Notes under the pieces: generated by a model
Told to the model about the DNA's origin: nothing
The model's database searches: none
Seen by the model: only the letters and a program-made list of their open reading frames with translations
Program-made: the position numbers and the translations under genes
Shown: in pieces, positions 11,252-23,600 of the stretch
How the letters are laid out: every line of letters begins with the position of its first letter
Numbering within the stretch: the first letter of the stretch is position 1
NCBI RefSeq assembly: GCF_000150275.1
Contig: NW_002060943.1
Coordinates: forward strand, 11,284,878-11,348,877
Origin: Trichoplax adhaerens
Lineage: Eukaryota > Placozoa > Uniplacotomia > Trichoplacea > Trichoplacidae
Reading direction: 5' to 3'
Length of the DNA: 64,000 bases

Positions 11252-13056
11252 TAGAATTATTTTTTACGGAATTGCTGTAATAAACTAATTTTAACTTACT
11301 TTCTTGCTGTGTAATAATAATTGTAAGTTATATATTGTCCAATATTGGAATCAATAAGGTTCATGGCCTTACCAAAATATTGCTATCATTTATCCTTTGT
11401 TCAGTGAAAGAATGTACTAATACTGTATCCATACATGGAAACCTTTTTAGTCATGCTGTTATCAAATACAGAAACAATTTATGAGAAAATCTTCATATGC
11501 AATGTGAAAATTTGCCGTAATACGTGCATCAATATACAGTTATTTCAATCATGGGATAGAATTAATATTATAGTTATTATTATTAGTTACTGTATACATA
11601 CATAAAATCAGTTACTTAACTTAATAGAAATTATGTACGTATGCTTTTAAAGATCATTTTTACAAAGGCGATTTTTTGTTGTAACTTATAGATTTACTAA
11701 GTCTTTTATCATAGTTTACATTTATGAAGTTATGAAACTTTCTTCTCGTTTTGGTTAAGTACTCGCATAAATAAATACGGAAAAATTTCAGAACATTTTA
11801 TAATTTTACGGGTGTTTATTTGGCAATTTATGGAAACTGTATTTGTAACGCTACAATTAACTAAAACTACAAGCTTTATCACTATTTGGCGCTCGCCAAC
11901 AGAATTTATATTTACTGGTTTAATAATTTTCATCAAGAACAGTCGACTTCAAAGATTTCACATAAATCCTCCTTCGACGTTAGTATAATTGCTGTAATCG
12001 CACTGAGTGTATTTGCAATATCACTTATCAGTATGATAATAGAAAGAAGTTTCAGACTTGATATTAACAACTAGCAGTTCAAAAAGGCATATGAGAAATT
12101 ATAGATCTATCAAGTTTAGATACACATCATTTTTGCTTTCAGTAAAGAAGTACGAATGATCGTTAACCGCTATAGGAAATTCCACTTGTTACTAGCATCT
12201 TATAATGTTAATGTGCAAGCCTAATGGTAAACTGGACCATACGAAATAATGAATCCAACACAAATTCTTTAATTTATTACGGTTAATTTATATTTATAGC
12301 AAGTTAAATGTTAATTCTACGTAAAATTTCAAATATTAGCATGAAGAGGCCAAAATAAACCTTTTAAAGTTTAAATGTACAATTATGAACGGAAATCTTT
12401 ATCATACAAGTTAAGATTGTTACCATTCTTTTATTTACCAAAATTTTTTTGAAATTGAAAAAGAATTAGGAAGCAGATTTGATATATTGAACTGCATATT
12501 GAATGAACATAACACAGATAGATATTTAACTTAAGCTTTGGATAGTTACATTCTTCGTTTATCCTAGCTCTCAATGACGTATGTGATACTGCACATACGA
12601 GTATATTTAAGTAAGAATGCATGCACAGCTGTACACTTTCACAGATGTTCGCTTAACAGCAAATCGCCAGCAATACCATTTAGCGTTTACATAATTATTA
12701 TGAGTTAACTAGGAAAAATCTTCAGCTTACCAACTACAATGTAACGATATCCTTATTAGATACAATCAAAACTTTGATTAGAAATTGAGTACGCTATGGA
12801 AATCACTTTACTGTAATCCGAGGAGAGCTAAACATCATTACAGACGATTACAATATACGCGCTTGCTGTATCTTCATAGAATTTCAAAATGTGCAGTATA
12901 GGACAATAGATAAATTACAATTGATAATTAATTGTAGTATTAATATTAAGTAGAGCACTCCGTCGCTAAGGCAATAGTTAATCAATGCAACCACTTTACA
13001 AAAAATCTTAGTACTTGATAAAAAGGGAGTCATATTCACACCTTATAGTGTATTAG
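11252..13056. other. Convergent spacer between CLPTM1 and LCLAT1
   Basis: AT-rich 3' flanks of two converging genes. An AATAAA at 11279-11284, 28 bases past the CLPTM1 stop, is a plausible poly(A) signal. Open frames at 11730-11936, 11886-12074 and 12431-12622 are short, AT-driven and unrecognised. Confidence 0.5.
11279..11284 (+). promoter_or_regulatory. Candidate poly(A) signal of CLPTM1
   Basis: AATAAA closely follows the stop codon, followed by T-rich sequence. The position fits a short 3' UTR. No transcript evidence is available. Confidence 0.45.
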
Positions 13057-16000
13057 CTAATTGCGTTTCTTTTTTCCGTACCAATAATAGTACCAATCTA
13101 TCGATATAACCTCCAAACCACGCATATAGCCACAGATGAAATATAAAGATGAGACAATGATTACATGATATCTCAGGATAGTATTGTAATACGTTAAATA
13201 CATTGATATAGGGACAATTAGAATCCAAAACAGCGTTGCTAAAATAAATTTGAACTTCCCAGTAGTATCAGGAGTATTATTACCATCAAATGTTTTATCT
13301 ACAGTATAAAACTGGCGTAGTCGGTCTTCTTTCTCTGCCCAACGCTTTTTACACCATTCACCTAATTCTTCTTGGTCCTCAGGCAATTCGGAATTGTCAT
13401 AACGTTTTATTTGGTAATGTAATTCTTCTGGAATGTTGCCTTTAAGTAAGGTCATTTCACTTTGAGGCATAGTCTTAGGATACGCAACGGTGACATCATA
13501 AACAGCATCTAATCTTTTTTCACGAAGTTTACTAACAAGAAAGGCAAAGCCGGTCACTCGTGGATGAAGACAGTACTCATACTGTTGCAAACCATGTATA
13601 TTAGCATATTTATAGCCTCTCAAAGCAGATATTTCTTCATAGTTGGTTCCCTCAGGAAAGATTATAATCTTAGCCGGATAATCAATATCATTAAAATAAT
13701 CTAAGGTTCTACTAAACACGATTCGATCCTTTTCCCATTTCCGCTTAAGGAATATAAAATTCAACATTTGCATACCCCATCCTACAAATATAACATGGTC
13801 AGAATTAAGAAATGCTCTAGAAAATTTAGCTTCGTTAGCTATATAAGTATGGTCAGTAATCTTGATATTCTGAAATTAGTTCCGTAGACGTAGCCGAAAG
13901 TTGGTAACAGTTCATAACATTGCCTTGTTTAAAAACTCCATAGGTGACTTAGATATAACCAGTCTAAATTCTAAAGACATACACGTATAGTATTTTGTCT
14001 TTATAGTAGTGTATAATACTATGGTATGAATATAGTACTATTAAGTCTGATGTAATTATTTTAAGTAAGGCGGTTTGCAATAACAGAAAGTTAGTTTATT
14101 TCCTGGTGAGATGCATGAGCGTACTATTTTTTGAAATCGTTATACAGTACACTATTAGATGAAGTACGAGTAGTACATCAGTTACAGGATAGCTAGAATC
14201 TCGCATTATACTACCAATTGGAAATGATCAATTTTATATTGATTCGTAAAATGTATCATATCTGTAATAAACTCTATAGCATGATCATAGCCTATTTCGA
14301 TCTTGGTTGTTGCGCTGTCTATAGTGAGGGTGTAAATAACTACGGTCGTTGATTATATTTCATTATTTTATAAGAGATAGAGACGTAGTACAAGCAACGA
14401 GTTATTATAGTATACCGTAGGCTTACAACGGTGTTGTAACTTCTTTTACATATTACTAGAAGTATTACTAGAGTAGAATGCTACGATTATAGCTTACCAA
14501 CTCCAGGGACATATTTCAAATCGCCACGTAAGATAATTTTGATATTTTCCACCGCAAAGTAACGATGTGAAACGGCCCAAAATAGCAACCAATCTTGTCT
14601 AGTCCGATGATTCATAATTATTATACACCTTTCTTTCGGATCTTGCGGTAAATCACCAGTTACAAATACCTTCGTATCAAAAAATACCTCTACAAGTGTA
14701 GTATATCATAGTATATGATATGCAAATTAAACAGTATTAAAGATTAGTATGTCTAAGATATACCTACGTGTATAGTACCATTTTATGCAATCAACAATAC
14801 GCTAGCAGTGTAATAGCGTTATATGCGTATCGCAGCGTTATAGTTAGGTATCGATACTTCTTCAGTAAAGCTATTTAGATTTAAGTCATTTACTACAGTA
14901 TCACTGTTTTATTTCTGAAAATGTATTTCCTTATTTGGATTGATTAAATCAAAGTCTCAAAATGTAAAAGTTCAAGTACTATCAGTAAAAAGTCATCATG
15001 ATATCGTTTGCCGTAGAACAGTATAGTAGTACACGAGGTCTATCCTATCGACATTATAAAACTGAGACTACTAGCATAGTGAATGACACTACGATATTTC
15101 AAGTATTAATATAACTTGTAACCAGAAATGTGAAATTTTATAAGAATGAGTACACAATGTACACTTATCCGTAGCGCTTACCGTAGATACCCTATAAATT
15201 TAAAAATAATACAAAGAATAATATTAATCAATTTGGAAGTACATGCAATTACTTTAAGGTCTTAAATCATCAAAATAGAATATGCATTATACGATTTCAA
15301 TTAAATAAGAAACGAACATATCGTGATAACGTCGTGATCATCGTAGTGGGTTTGAATAAAGTGTGGTATATGAATTCATTAAGGTTGACAGACAGTATTG
15401 ATATGCATATACTGCCTATGCCAGCAATCAATATTTCAACATATACGTGTATCAATATCATCGAATTTAACTCTATCTATAATATTTAAACGCTGTTAGT
15501 ACACATTCTGCTTATTTTGCTATCCATCGCTAATTAAAAATACCATTTAATCAAATCAATATGTGTTAACTACAAATATTGTATGAATGATAAGTTTTTT
15601 GGATTTGCATGTCGATAGGAATGATCATTTGCCTATGTAATGAATATAACATATTTAATCGACTTGACTTTGCGAGAGATTAGACTATAGTAAGACATAA
15701 GATGAAAAGAGTTGTAAGCATTTAATTGAATAAATGTAACCGCTATTGAAATATCCTTCTATACATTAAAATTTGCACACTTAGTGGAAAAGATTTTACA
15801 ATAAGAACGAAGGTAAAATTAATTGTAATTGATGGTCGTATTTGAATTCTATTATCATGTATAATTATTAGATTCTTTTTGAATGTCTGGTTGAATATGA
15901 ATAAATGTGAATATTTTAATTTTTGCAATCAAACGACTGAAGGACTATCATCGTATGTTATTTCTGTTGATTTGGATTACAGTTTTAAATTATGTAGAGC

Positions 16001-16942
16001 AATCATTTGATTTTTCGATTTTAAATCCTGTACCTACTCGTCTTAATACAAGTATACTATACTGTACGTCTAATAAAGCATCGGATAGTGTGGGGGGGTA
16101 TTTCGTAAGGCGAGAGATGAAAGTGTGTAAGTTGTTTACTTACATTATGGTAAGCACATTGTCGTAAATTATGTTGTAAGCTAGACTACTCGTGATGCGG
16201 TAAATAGTAAATAGGACAATCCTGTACTAATAACATATTGAATATGATATTCAATGAATATAACATGCACCATGTAGTGTACTCGTGCATACACGTATGC
16301 TTATGACTGTTCTCCAATCGATTTTATCTGTTAGTTGTTAGCAGTGTCTTCAGAATCGGCGTTGAAATATTTTGAATCAATTAGTATCCTATGAATGCTC
16401 GTATTCCACTCTATTTAATGGTCATGTCGATTATAGGAGAGGCTATTGACAGTTACTTTATGGATTAACGCGTATTCATTGCTGTTGATATCGAAAGGAC
16501 TTAAGGGTGGACATTTTGTATTTGGCTTGGAAATCCTCCATTCGCATGATGTCGATGTTACAAGTATAGCATTAGACCGTTCGGTCATTATTGTAAATTA
16601 TTGATTTGAATAGCTACTCAAAAATTTCAATATGGTCCATAGTAATCAAATTAGGAACAGGATGGTTTCTATCACGGAAAGATATCGTATCTACTGTATA
16701 CATATATCTCTATACATAGTCGATTGTATGGGTGAGCTAGGACGAGCCCAACTGGTAAACTGATTGTGATTTACCGTGATAAATGCGGACCACCACCAAT
16801 ACATAAGGTCATTCCACCAGCGAAACAGTTTAGGAGAACATAACATAAAGATGAAGGCAGGAGACATAAAAATAACGGTACCACATAAGGAAGTGAGTAA
16901 ATAGTAGATAATGATTAGCATGCCAGCAATGACTGAAGCCAT
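13057..16942 (-). CDS. LCLAT1: Lysocardiolipin acyltransferase 1 (ALCAT1/AGPAT8 type)
   Basis: Three exons on the minus strand: 16942-16775 (start ATG), 14689-14498 and 13781-13057 (stop). The product is about 360 residues. Exon 1 gives an N-terminal hydrophobic stretch (IIIYYLLTSLCGTVIF). Exon 2 carries the PlsC acyltransferase motif NHRTRQDW (His near residue 84, the H-x4-D catalytic pair). Exon 3 carries FPEGT (about 161-165), LHPRVTGFAF and DVTVAYPKTMPQSE, then paired hydrophobic segments. The C terminus YGKKKRN has lysines at -3 and -4, a dilysine ER-retrieval signal. The family reacylates lysophospholipids (lysocardiolipin, lysophosphatidylinositol) in ER-associated membranes. The exon 2/3 junction is clean (VPGVG/WGMQ). 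The exon 1/2 junction is not: exon 1 ends phase 0 but exon 2 needs one preceding base, so a tiny exon or another donor is missing here. Confidence 0.9.
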
Positions 16943-17035
16943 TTTGATCTAGATATTACCAACTACCACAATGAAGGACAAATGGCTGTTTTTGACGTTA
17001 TCTAACTACACTACAGTACAAACAGTATGACTGAG

Positions 17036-17876
17036 TGTAATACATATACTGTACTGTACAGTATACAGTGTACAGTACAGTGTTCCCTATATACCAGTAC
17101 TGTACTGTATACTAACTACTGTACTGTACTGTATAATAATGGAATAATTGAGTGTCAATTTTATCACAATCTGTGAGCGATTCACGCGATGGAAAGGTCA
17201 AACGACGTACTGTAGAGTACAGTACTATACACTGTACATTGTACAGTACAGCACGCTAGAAACTGCACAGTGCATACAGTACAGTACACAGTACTGTACT
17301 GTACTGTACAGTATAGTATTGCGCAATGTCCACTGTCCACTGTACGGTACAGTGGACAGTACTGTAGCTCATGATGGCTTCCTGCCAAGACCAGAGTTCA
17401 TGAACTCTGAAGTCTCAATACAGTACTGTACCAAATGGACTGCTGTGTGGTAGCTATCAATGAGTCCATAGATGCACCATGGATTAATAACATGAAACAT
17501 TGAATTGTGAACAACACGGACTGTACAGTAGATCGTCTAGAAATGAAGAAGAACATACACAGGCCCCTCATTGGTCTGAGTCGAGTCCCAGACTCTTGCA
17601 TGCTGTACCTCTAGGGAATAAGACTGGCGTGCAGTCTCTCTTTTTGGACAGTACTGTACATCATACCATTCATAGTATCAGGCTGAGTCATGGCTGAATG
17701 GCAGACTTGCAGTCGTTGTTGATTGCTACGTGTACAGTACAGTACAGTACAGTACAGTCGTAAAGTACTATAGTACTGTAAATACTGTACTGTAGTGTAC
17801 AGTACAGTATTGTAACCCTACTGTACAGTACAGTACTGTACACTGTAAATAAATACTGTACAGTACTATACTGTAA
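17036..17876. repeat. Cluster of CTGTAC/GTACAG palindromic repeats
   Basis: Dense runs of tactgtactgtacagta-type sequence occur at 17047-17135, 17206-17362, 17647-17660 and 17731-17876. A near-perfect palindrome at 17332-17360 has arms actgtccactgtac and its reverse complement around one base. Several open frames here are just the repeat read through (Tyr/Cys/Thr/Val/Leu/Ser). Confidence 0.9.
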
Positions 17877-20191
17877 CTAGTACTGTCGGCACGGTACCCA
17901 CAAATGAGTGAATCAACACGCTTGCGCAATCATGGTGTCCCAAGTAAAGCTCATCCGTTCTAACCAATACAAACTTGTTAACATGAAGTCACTGGTACAG
18001 TACAGTACTGTATGAGAAAGCGTCGAGTATGAATGGACACTTTATCCTTACCCGTAACCACGAACTACCATACCGCAACAATAGTAATCCTGCTGCGCAC
18101 GCATCACTGTGTGTCTCTTCATCCATTTCTCTCTACCGTACGGTACCACCAGACTCAGGCTAATAAGCATCACCCGACTACAGCGTTACACCTCATAACT
18201 TACTCTACAGTAATTAGAACAAAGACAGCTCATTACATCGACGTGTTTTTTTTGGAAGGGGAAATGCAAGTTATTCATTTTATTTTATGAAAAAAATAAA
18301 GTTCAAGAACTTATTGGATGGAAAGCTTTGACTTGGAGTCACTTAGAAGAACGTCGAAATTATACTAGAACAATTACGCCAAAGATACGTTGAAGACTTT
18401 GAATTTTCTTGTAAGTGACTATTTTGTGTCAATCCAGTGAAGTGATGACTTTTACACTAGCAATTGAAACTTTGAAAGATTCTCCTTTGACCATTTCATC
18501 AATCGCTGCTAGCATGCAATACATGACTTTATTCACCTACAAAGTTGATGCAAGTCCATGAATTTATAGATGGACATACAACAACCTATGTACCTTCGAT
18601 AGGGATGATAGCAGTAGGGTGATAGACCATGAAAGGATATTTTTCTTTGATTGAAAGTCAGACTTTTTGCGCAAAATCCATGTTGATCAATATCTCTCTC
18701 TCTCCTGACTGTATTGTACGGGACTTGGGCTTATACCAAGTCACTGAAATGAGTGAGTCTGCGGTAAAATCATAAAGAAACATGATTCATACGTCAACAT
18801 GTGTTGGATACTATTTTATACCCTGACTTTCAAGACTTCCAATGGAGGTGAAGTAGCCCAGATAGCTACCAAATTGCAAGATGTAGCTCTCTATTGGCTA
18901 ATATAAGGATGCGATGAATGAGTTATTACTGTACTCCATCTTTTCTTATTAATGACTCCGATTTGCTAATGCAGTATAGGACAAGGATAATGGAATGATC
19001 CGATAATGACAGACCATGACAATAAAAGAAATAAAATAACTCACTCGGTTTAAATCATTCATGACTTCATTAGAAACTACAAGTACGGCAATTATAAGTC
19101 AAAGACGTAGTATTTTTCATGCCGAAAAATAGAATATTCTTCTATTTTCGGCTTACGCACTGCATCCAAGTTCTCTCCCCCATACAGTCATACAGTACGC
19201 CGAGTACGGTGTATCGCTAATCGGTCTGACTCAGCATTCCATCTACTGCTCTCTACGGATACAGTCAATTAATATGTGTACAATCACCACATCGCGCTGT
19301 AATGGCACTTTTCTACGTCAAAGTCAATCCATGCGCGAACTCATATCTTTTATCCATCGTTAGTGAAAGTAGATTGGTACATTGAAAGTTAGTAACTTGT
19401 AAACTGAATTTGGCCGTAGACTCCTAAATAATCGAAGATTTAGGCTTAAGAGAGAAGCCGTATTGTACTTTCAACTGTTTCTACGCGTATAGTAATGCAG
19501 GGCTATACACTTTCGATATCAGAGGGGTAGACTCCACTGAATGTTCAGCCGAAGTTTCAGGACTATGTTTCCTGTAATTAAAGTACATGCTACCATACAG
19601 TAGTTACTTAATGGGTCGGTAGTTAGAAACCCGACACAGATAATTATAGTTCTGTGTTGAATATTTCATCGTCACAAAGTTATTTATGTACATTTCCTTA
19701 ATGCAGTAATTCGGTTTCCTTAACGACGACTGCTGCTTATTCGATCTTATTTTTATTGAGCGAATTCATTCTAAATCAAGTTGTACAGTAGTAATAGACT
19801 TTGTTATTTGGCATACTACCCTAACAGAATACATCGCTAATTGTGATTCAAATAATGTTAGAATCTTGAGCCTTTAAAGACGTCTTTTATAACGAGTACT
19901 GAAAAAATACTGTTGTTTCGGTTCTTAATAGCATAGACTACACTAATAGAACAACTAGAATGAAGGGGATATTGTATACGAGTATTGTGCTTGAATTTTA
20001 GGCTTAAAGTATACTGTAATATCGTAATTACACAAATAGAATAACTAACATGGAGGAGGTATCACATCCTATATAAGTCCTGTGCGTAAATTTTATAGTT
20101 TATAAGTATACTTTTAAATAGTTACATATCATACACTAGGACTTCCTAATTGTTAATTTTTGAGTAAAAGTACATTATTGCTTCAAGAAAA

Positions 20192-20215
20192 ACACTGTAC
20201 TGTACAGTACAGTGT
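20192..20215. repeat. 24-bp perfect palindrome
   Basis: acactgtactgt is followed directly by its reverse complement, about 420 bp upstream of the HECTD1 start codon. It is an isolated copy of the ctgtac repeat family. Confidence 0.85.
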
Positions 20216-20634
20216 ATACAATAAATATCGTCATTACCACAAATGCGCTGCTTCTGAATCTATCTTGACATGAAAATTCTTTTTATAATAATCTAGTAAA
20301 CTAAGTAAGTGATGAGGAAAATTGTTATAAAATTGCACGCCACAGTATTAAATATGCCTATGTAAAGAGCTATACTAGTAGTATTTTAGTAGTCTAGTAA
20401 CAACATACGAGGTTCAGTTCGATGAAGATTCCTTACAAAGCATAGCACTGCCATGGCCCATAACGATAGTCATGGACTCAGAGTTAGAATAATGCATGTG
20501 CCTTAGTGCTCAGACTGTGGTGCAGATCAGATCAATCATAACTCAATGTGATTTTTTTTTCGTCTTCTAATTACCTTTAACTCGATGCAACCCCTCAAAT
20601 GAAGTTTACTTTCCATTTTCACTATAGGAAAAAT

Positions 20635-23600
20635 ATGAGTAGCCTAGACGTTGATCCTGACACGTTATTGGAATGGCTGAACTCTGGCCATGGTGACCAG
20701 AGAGACATGCAATTAATTGCTTTAGAACAGCTATGCATGTTGTTGCTTATGTCAGATAATATTGATCGATGCTTCGAAAGGTAAGCTATTTCCTATTAAA
20801 TCAAGGAACGTAAATTTTTCAGCTAGAACGAGGCATATCACTTCACTTCCTGCACATTATCTCGTAGTGATCGACATTAAAATTTATACTTTATGCGCTT
20901 TTATTCAATTTGCTGTACAGTACCATAAATTGCTATAATTAATGCTTCTCAATCTTAACGAACTTTCAATACCAAATTTTTTCGTAGTTGCCCTCCTCGA
21001 ACATTCATCCCAGCGTTATGTAAAATATTTCTTGATGAATGTGCTTCTGAATCTATCTTGGAAGTTACTGCTCGAGCAATAACCTACTACTTAGATGTTT
21101 CTGCTGAATGCACCAGACGTGTTGTAAGTGTAGAAGGCGCTATTAAAGCAATATGTAACAGATTAATTATCTGTGGAGATCTGCAAGAATCTAAGTTGGC
21201 TAAAGATCTAGCAGAGCAATGTGTTAAGGTTAGTATTGTTATCCCGTAATTGCAAATAAGTTTCCCCTAGTTAGCTTCGTTGCTTGTATAGTAAGTAATT
21301 ATAATATTTAAAAATAATCAAGACCGCTCATTTTCCTTCTATTTTTCCCGTATGCATGCTATACGTTGCATATCTCGCACCGTGAATAGGTCTTAGAATT
21401 CCTTTCCTCGCGAGAATCAATTGCTATATACGAAGATGGTGGATTATTTTGCATGCTTTCGTTTATTCGGATTAATGGAGCGGTCATTCATCGCGATACA
21501 CTACATTCTGCAATGCAGGTTGTATCACGTCTTTGTAGTAAAATAGAACCGCAAGATTCCATGTTAGAAAATTGTGTCGAATCTTTATCAAATTTACTGC
21601 AACACGATGATCATTATGTACGTAATATAGAGTTAAATAGCATCTACAATCACTTACACGAGAAATTGAAGTCAAAGATTAATGCCACAATATTACTAAA
21701 CTTCTCTACAGGTTGCTGATGGTGCGCTGAGATGCTTCGTTTCGCTATCAGACCGTTTTACGCGTCGAAATGTTGACCCTGCTCCTTTAATTTCCCATGG
21801 TTTAATAGATTTATTACTGGAATCCCTTATGCAAGCAGCATCAAACAATACGTCTAATAATAATAGCAGCCTAATAGCTAATACTGCAAATTCGTCATCA
21901 TTTGTTTCATCCGATACTAATAAACCCAATCGAATTGGAACGATATCAACTATCATTGGCTTATTTTCAGCTATGTGCAGGAGTTCCAACTCTGTTACAC
22001 ATGTATGTACAGTACATCAAATTTTCGATTCTTCGTGATCTAAGGTAGCTAACTTATTCTTTTTTACTTGTAGCAATTATTGAGATCAAATTTACTTGAG
22101 GCTATTGAAGATGTTCTCATTGGTGAAGAAAGGTACATAATTGATGTACTGAATTAATTACTGACATTATCTCATCATATGCTATGTTTTCTTATATAGA
22201 AACGTATTGGATTGTCTCAGATTCATGGATTTGCTGTTAGTGCTTATATTCGAGGGTCGCCGAGCTTTGGTGCGACCAAATACTGTTAGTAGATCTTATC
22301 AGTCATTACGAAAGAGTGATAATTCATCAGGACATGATAAAACACAAAGGCAACTAATCGAATTCATACGAGGAAAAGATACAGAAGCACTCGTTGAAGC
22401 TATTGAGAATGGTAAGACGGAATCAGTTACTACAATACGTTAATTTTCGTCGATAATTTTGCAATTCAATTTACGTTTGGTCTTTTTGCTAGGATTGGAC
22501 GTTAATTATATGGATGATGTTGGTCAGACATTGCTAAATTGGGCGTCTGCATTTGGAACCTTAGAGACGGTATCTTACCATATTCAAAGAGTTAACATAT
22601 CTTCATAACATTAAATCAGTTTACCCTTGGACAAATTAATTTATACATAATCTAAATAGGTTGAATATTTATGTGAACGTGGAGCTGACGTTAATCGTGG
22701 ACAAAGGTCTTCCTCGTTACATTATGCCGCTTGTTTTGGACGCCCTCTAGTAGGAAAAGTTAGTATTAGTCTTACTTAATGGTACTACAACTAATCGTTC
22801 ACTTCTGCTAGAAAATTGATAAAGGAATTTTATATAGACTTTTCTCAAACTTTGTTAGTGTTCATTTAGTATGCAATTAATTAAATCGATTAAAAAAATT
22901 TACAGATTCTACTACACCATGGTGCTAATCCTGACCTAAGAGACGAAGATGGTAAAACGCCGATAGAAAAAGCGAGAGAGAGATCTGACGAGGGTCATAA
23001 GGAAATTGTACGAATATTACAATCACCAAGTAAGTTAAGCTTATTAATTAGCTAATTTCTTGCTGTATGAGCGATCATTTAAAATTAAATTATCCCTGGA
23101 CATATTTGTATGTGCAGGTGAATGGATGACTGTAATAGAAACACAATCAACTCCAGAAATTGAAAACGATTCCAAATCTAATAAGGATGAAAACTGCGCA
23201 GCAGATACGAATAAATCCATAACTGACGAAGGTGTTGATGTTCACGATGATATGAAAGGCGACCCAGAAATGGCACCTGTGTTTACTAAACGATTACTCT
23301 CTCTATTTGTTAAAACGTATCAGTCGACAATGACATATTCTATTAAAAAAGCTGTTCTTGTTGTAACACGAAAGCTGATTCACTATGCAACTCCTACTTT
23401 GTTAATGGATTTTTGTAACTCAACTGGTCAATCCTTTGTCACTGCAATCGTTGAAGTAATTGGCAATTCGCTCGAAAATCCTGATGATGAAGAAACCCAG
23501 CAAATTGCACTTCAAATAGCCCAGGACTTACTGAAAAAGGATCGTGAATCTTTCTTAAAGCAAATGTTAAGATTGGGTGTACTGAATATCATTTGTTCGC

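Larger units (their letters stand above)
16943..20634. other. Divergent spacer between LCLAT1 and HECTD1
   Basis: A 3.7-kb intergenic region upstream of both genes. The left part (about 17.03-17.88 kb) is dominated by the ctgtac/gtacag palindromic repeat. The middle has no recognised gene; a short open stretch near 18302-18394 is treated among the findings. A 32-base hairpin, gccgaaaaatagaa / ttctattttcggc, lies at 19121-19151. Promoters of both genes must lie here but show no obvious box. Confidence 0.5.

Noticed and set aside
13782-13868. Upstream in-frame extension of LCLAT1 exon 3 to an acceptor at about 13868
   Set aside because: The extension is open, but its phase does not fit the exon 2 donor and it has no family similarity; the acceptor at 13782 gives the conserved VPGVG/WGMQ join.
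17148-17697. Several open frames of 65-101 residues on both strands
   Set aside because: Same palindromic repeat translated; both strands give similar Tyr/Cys/Val/Leu-rich peptides.
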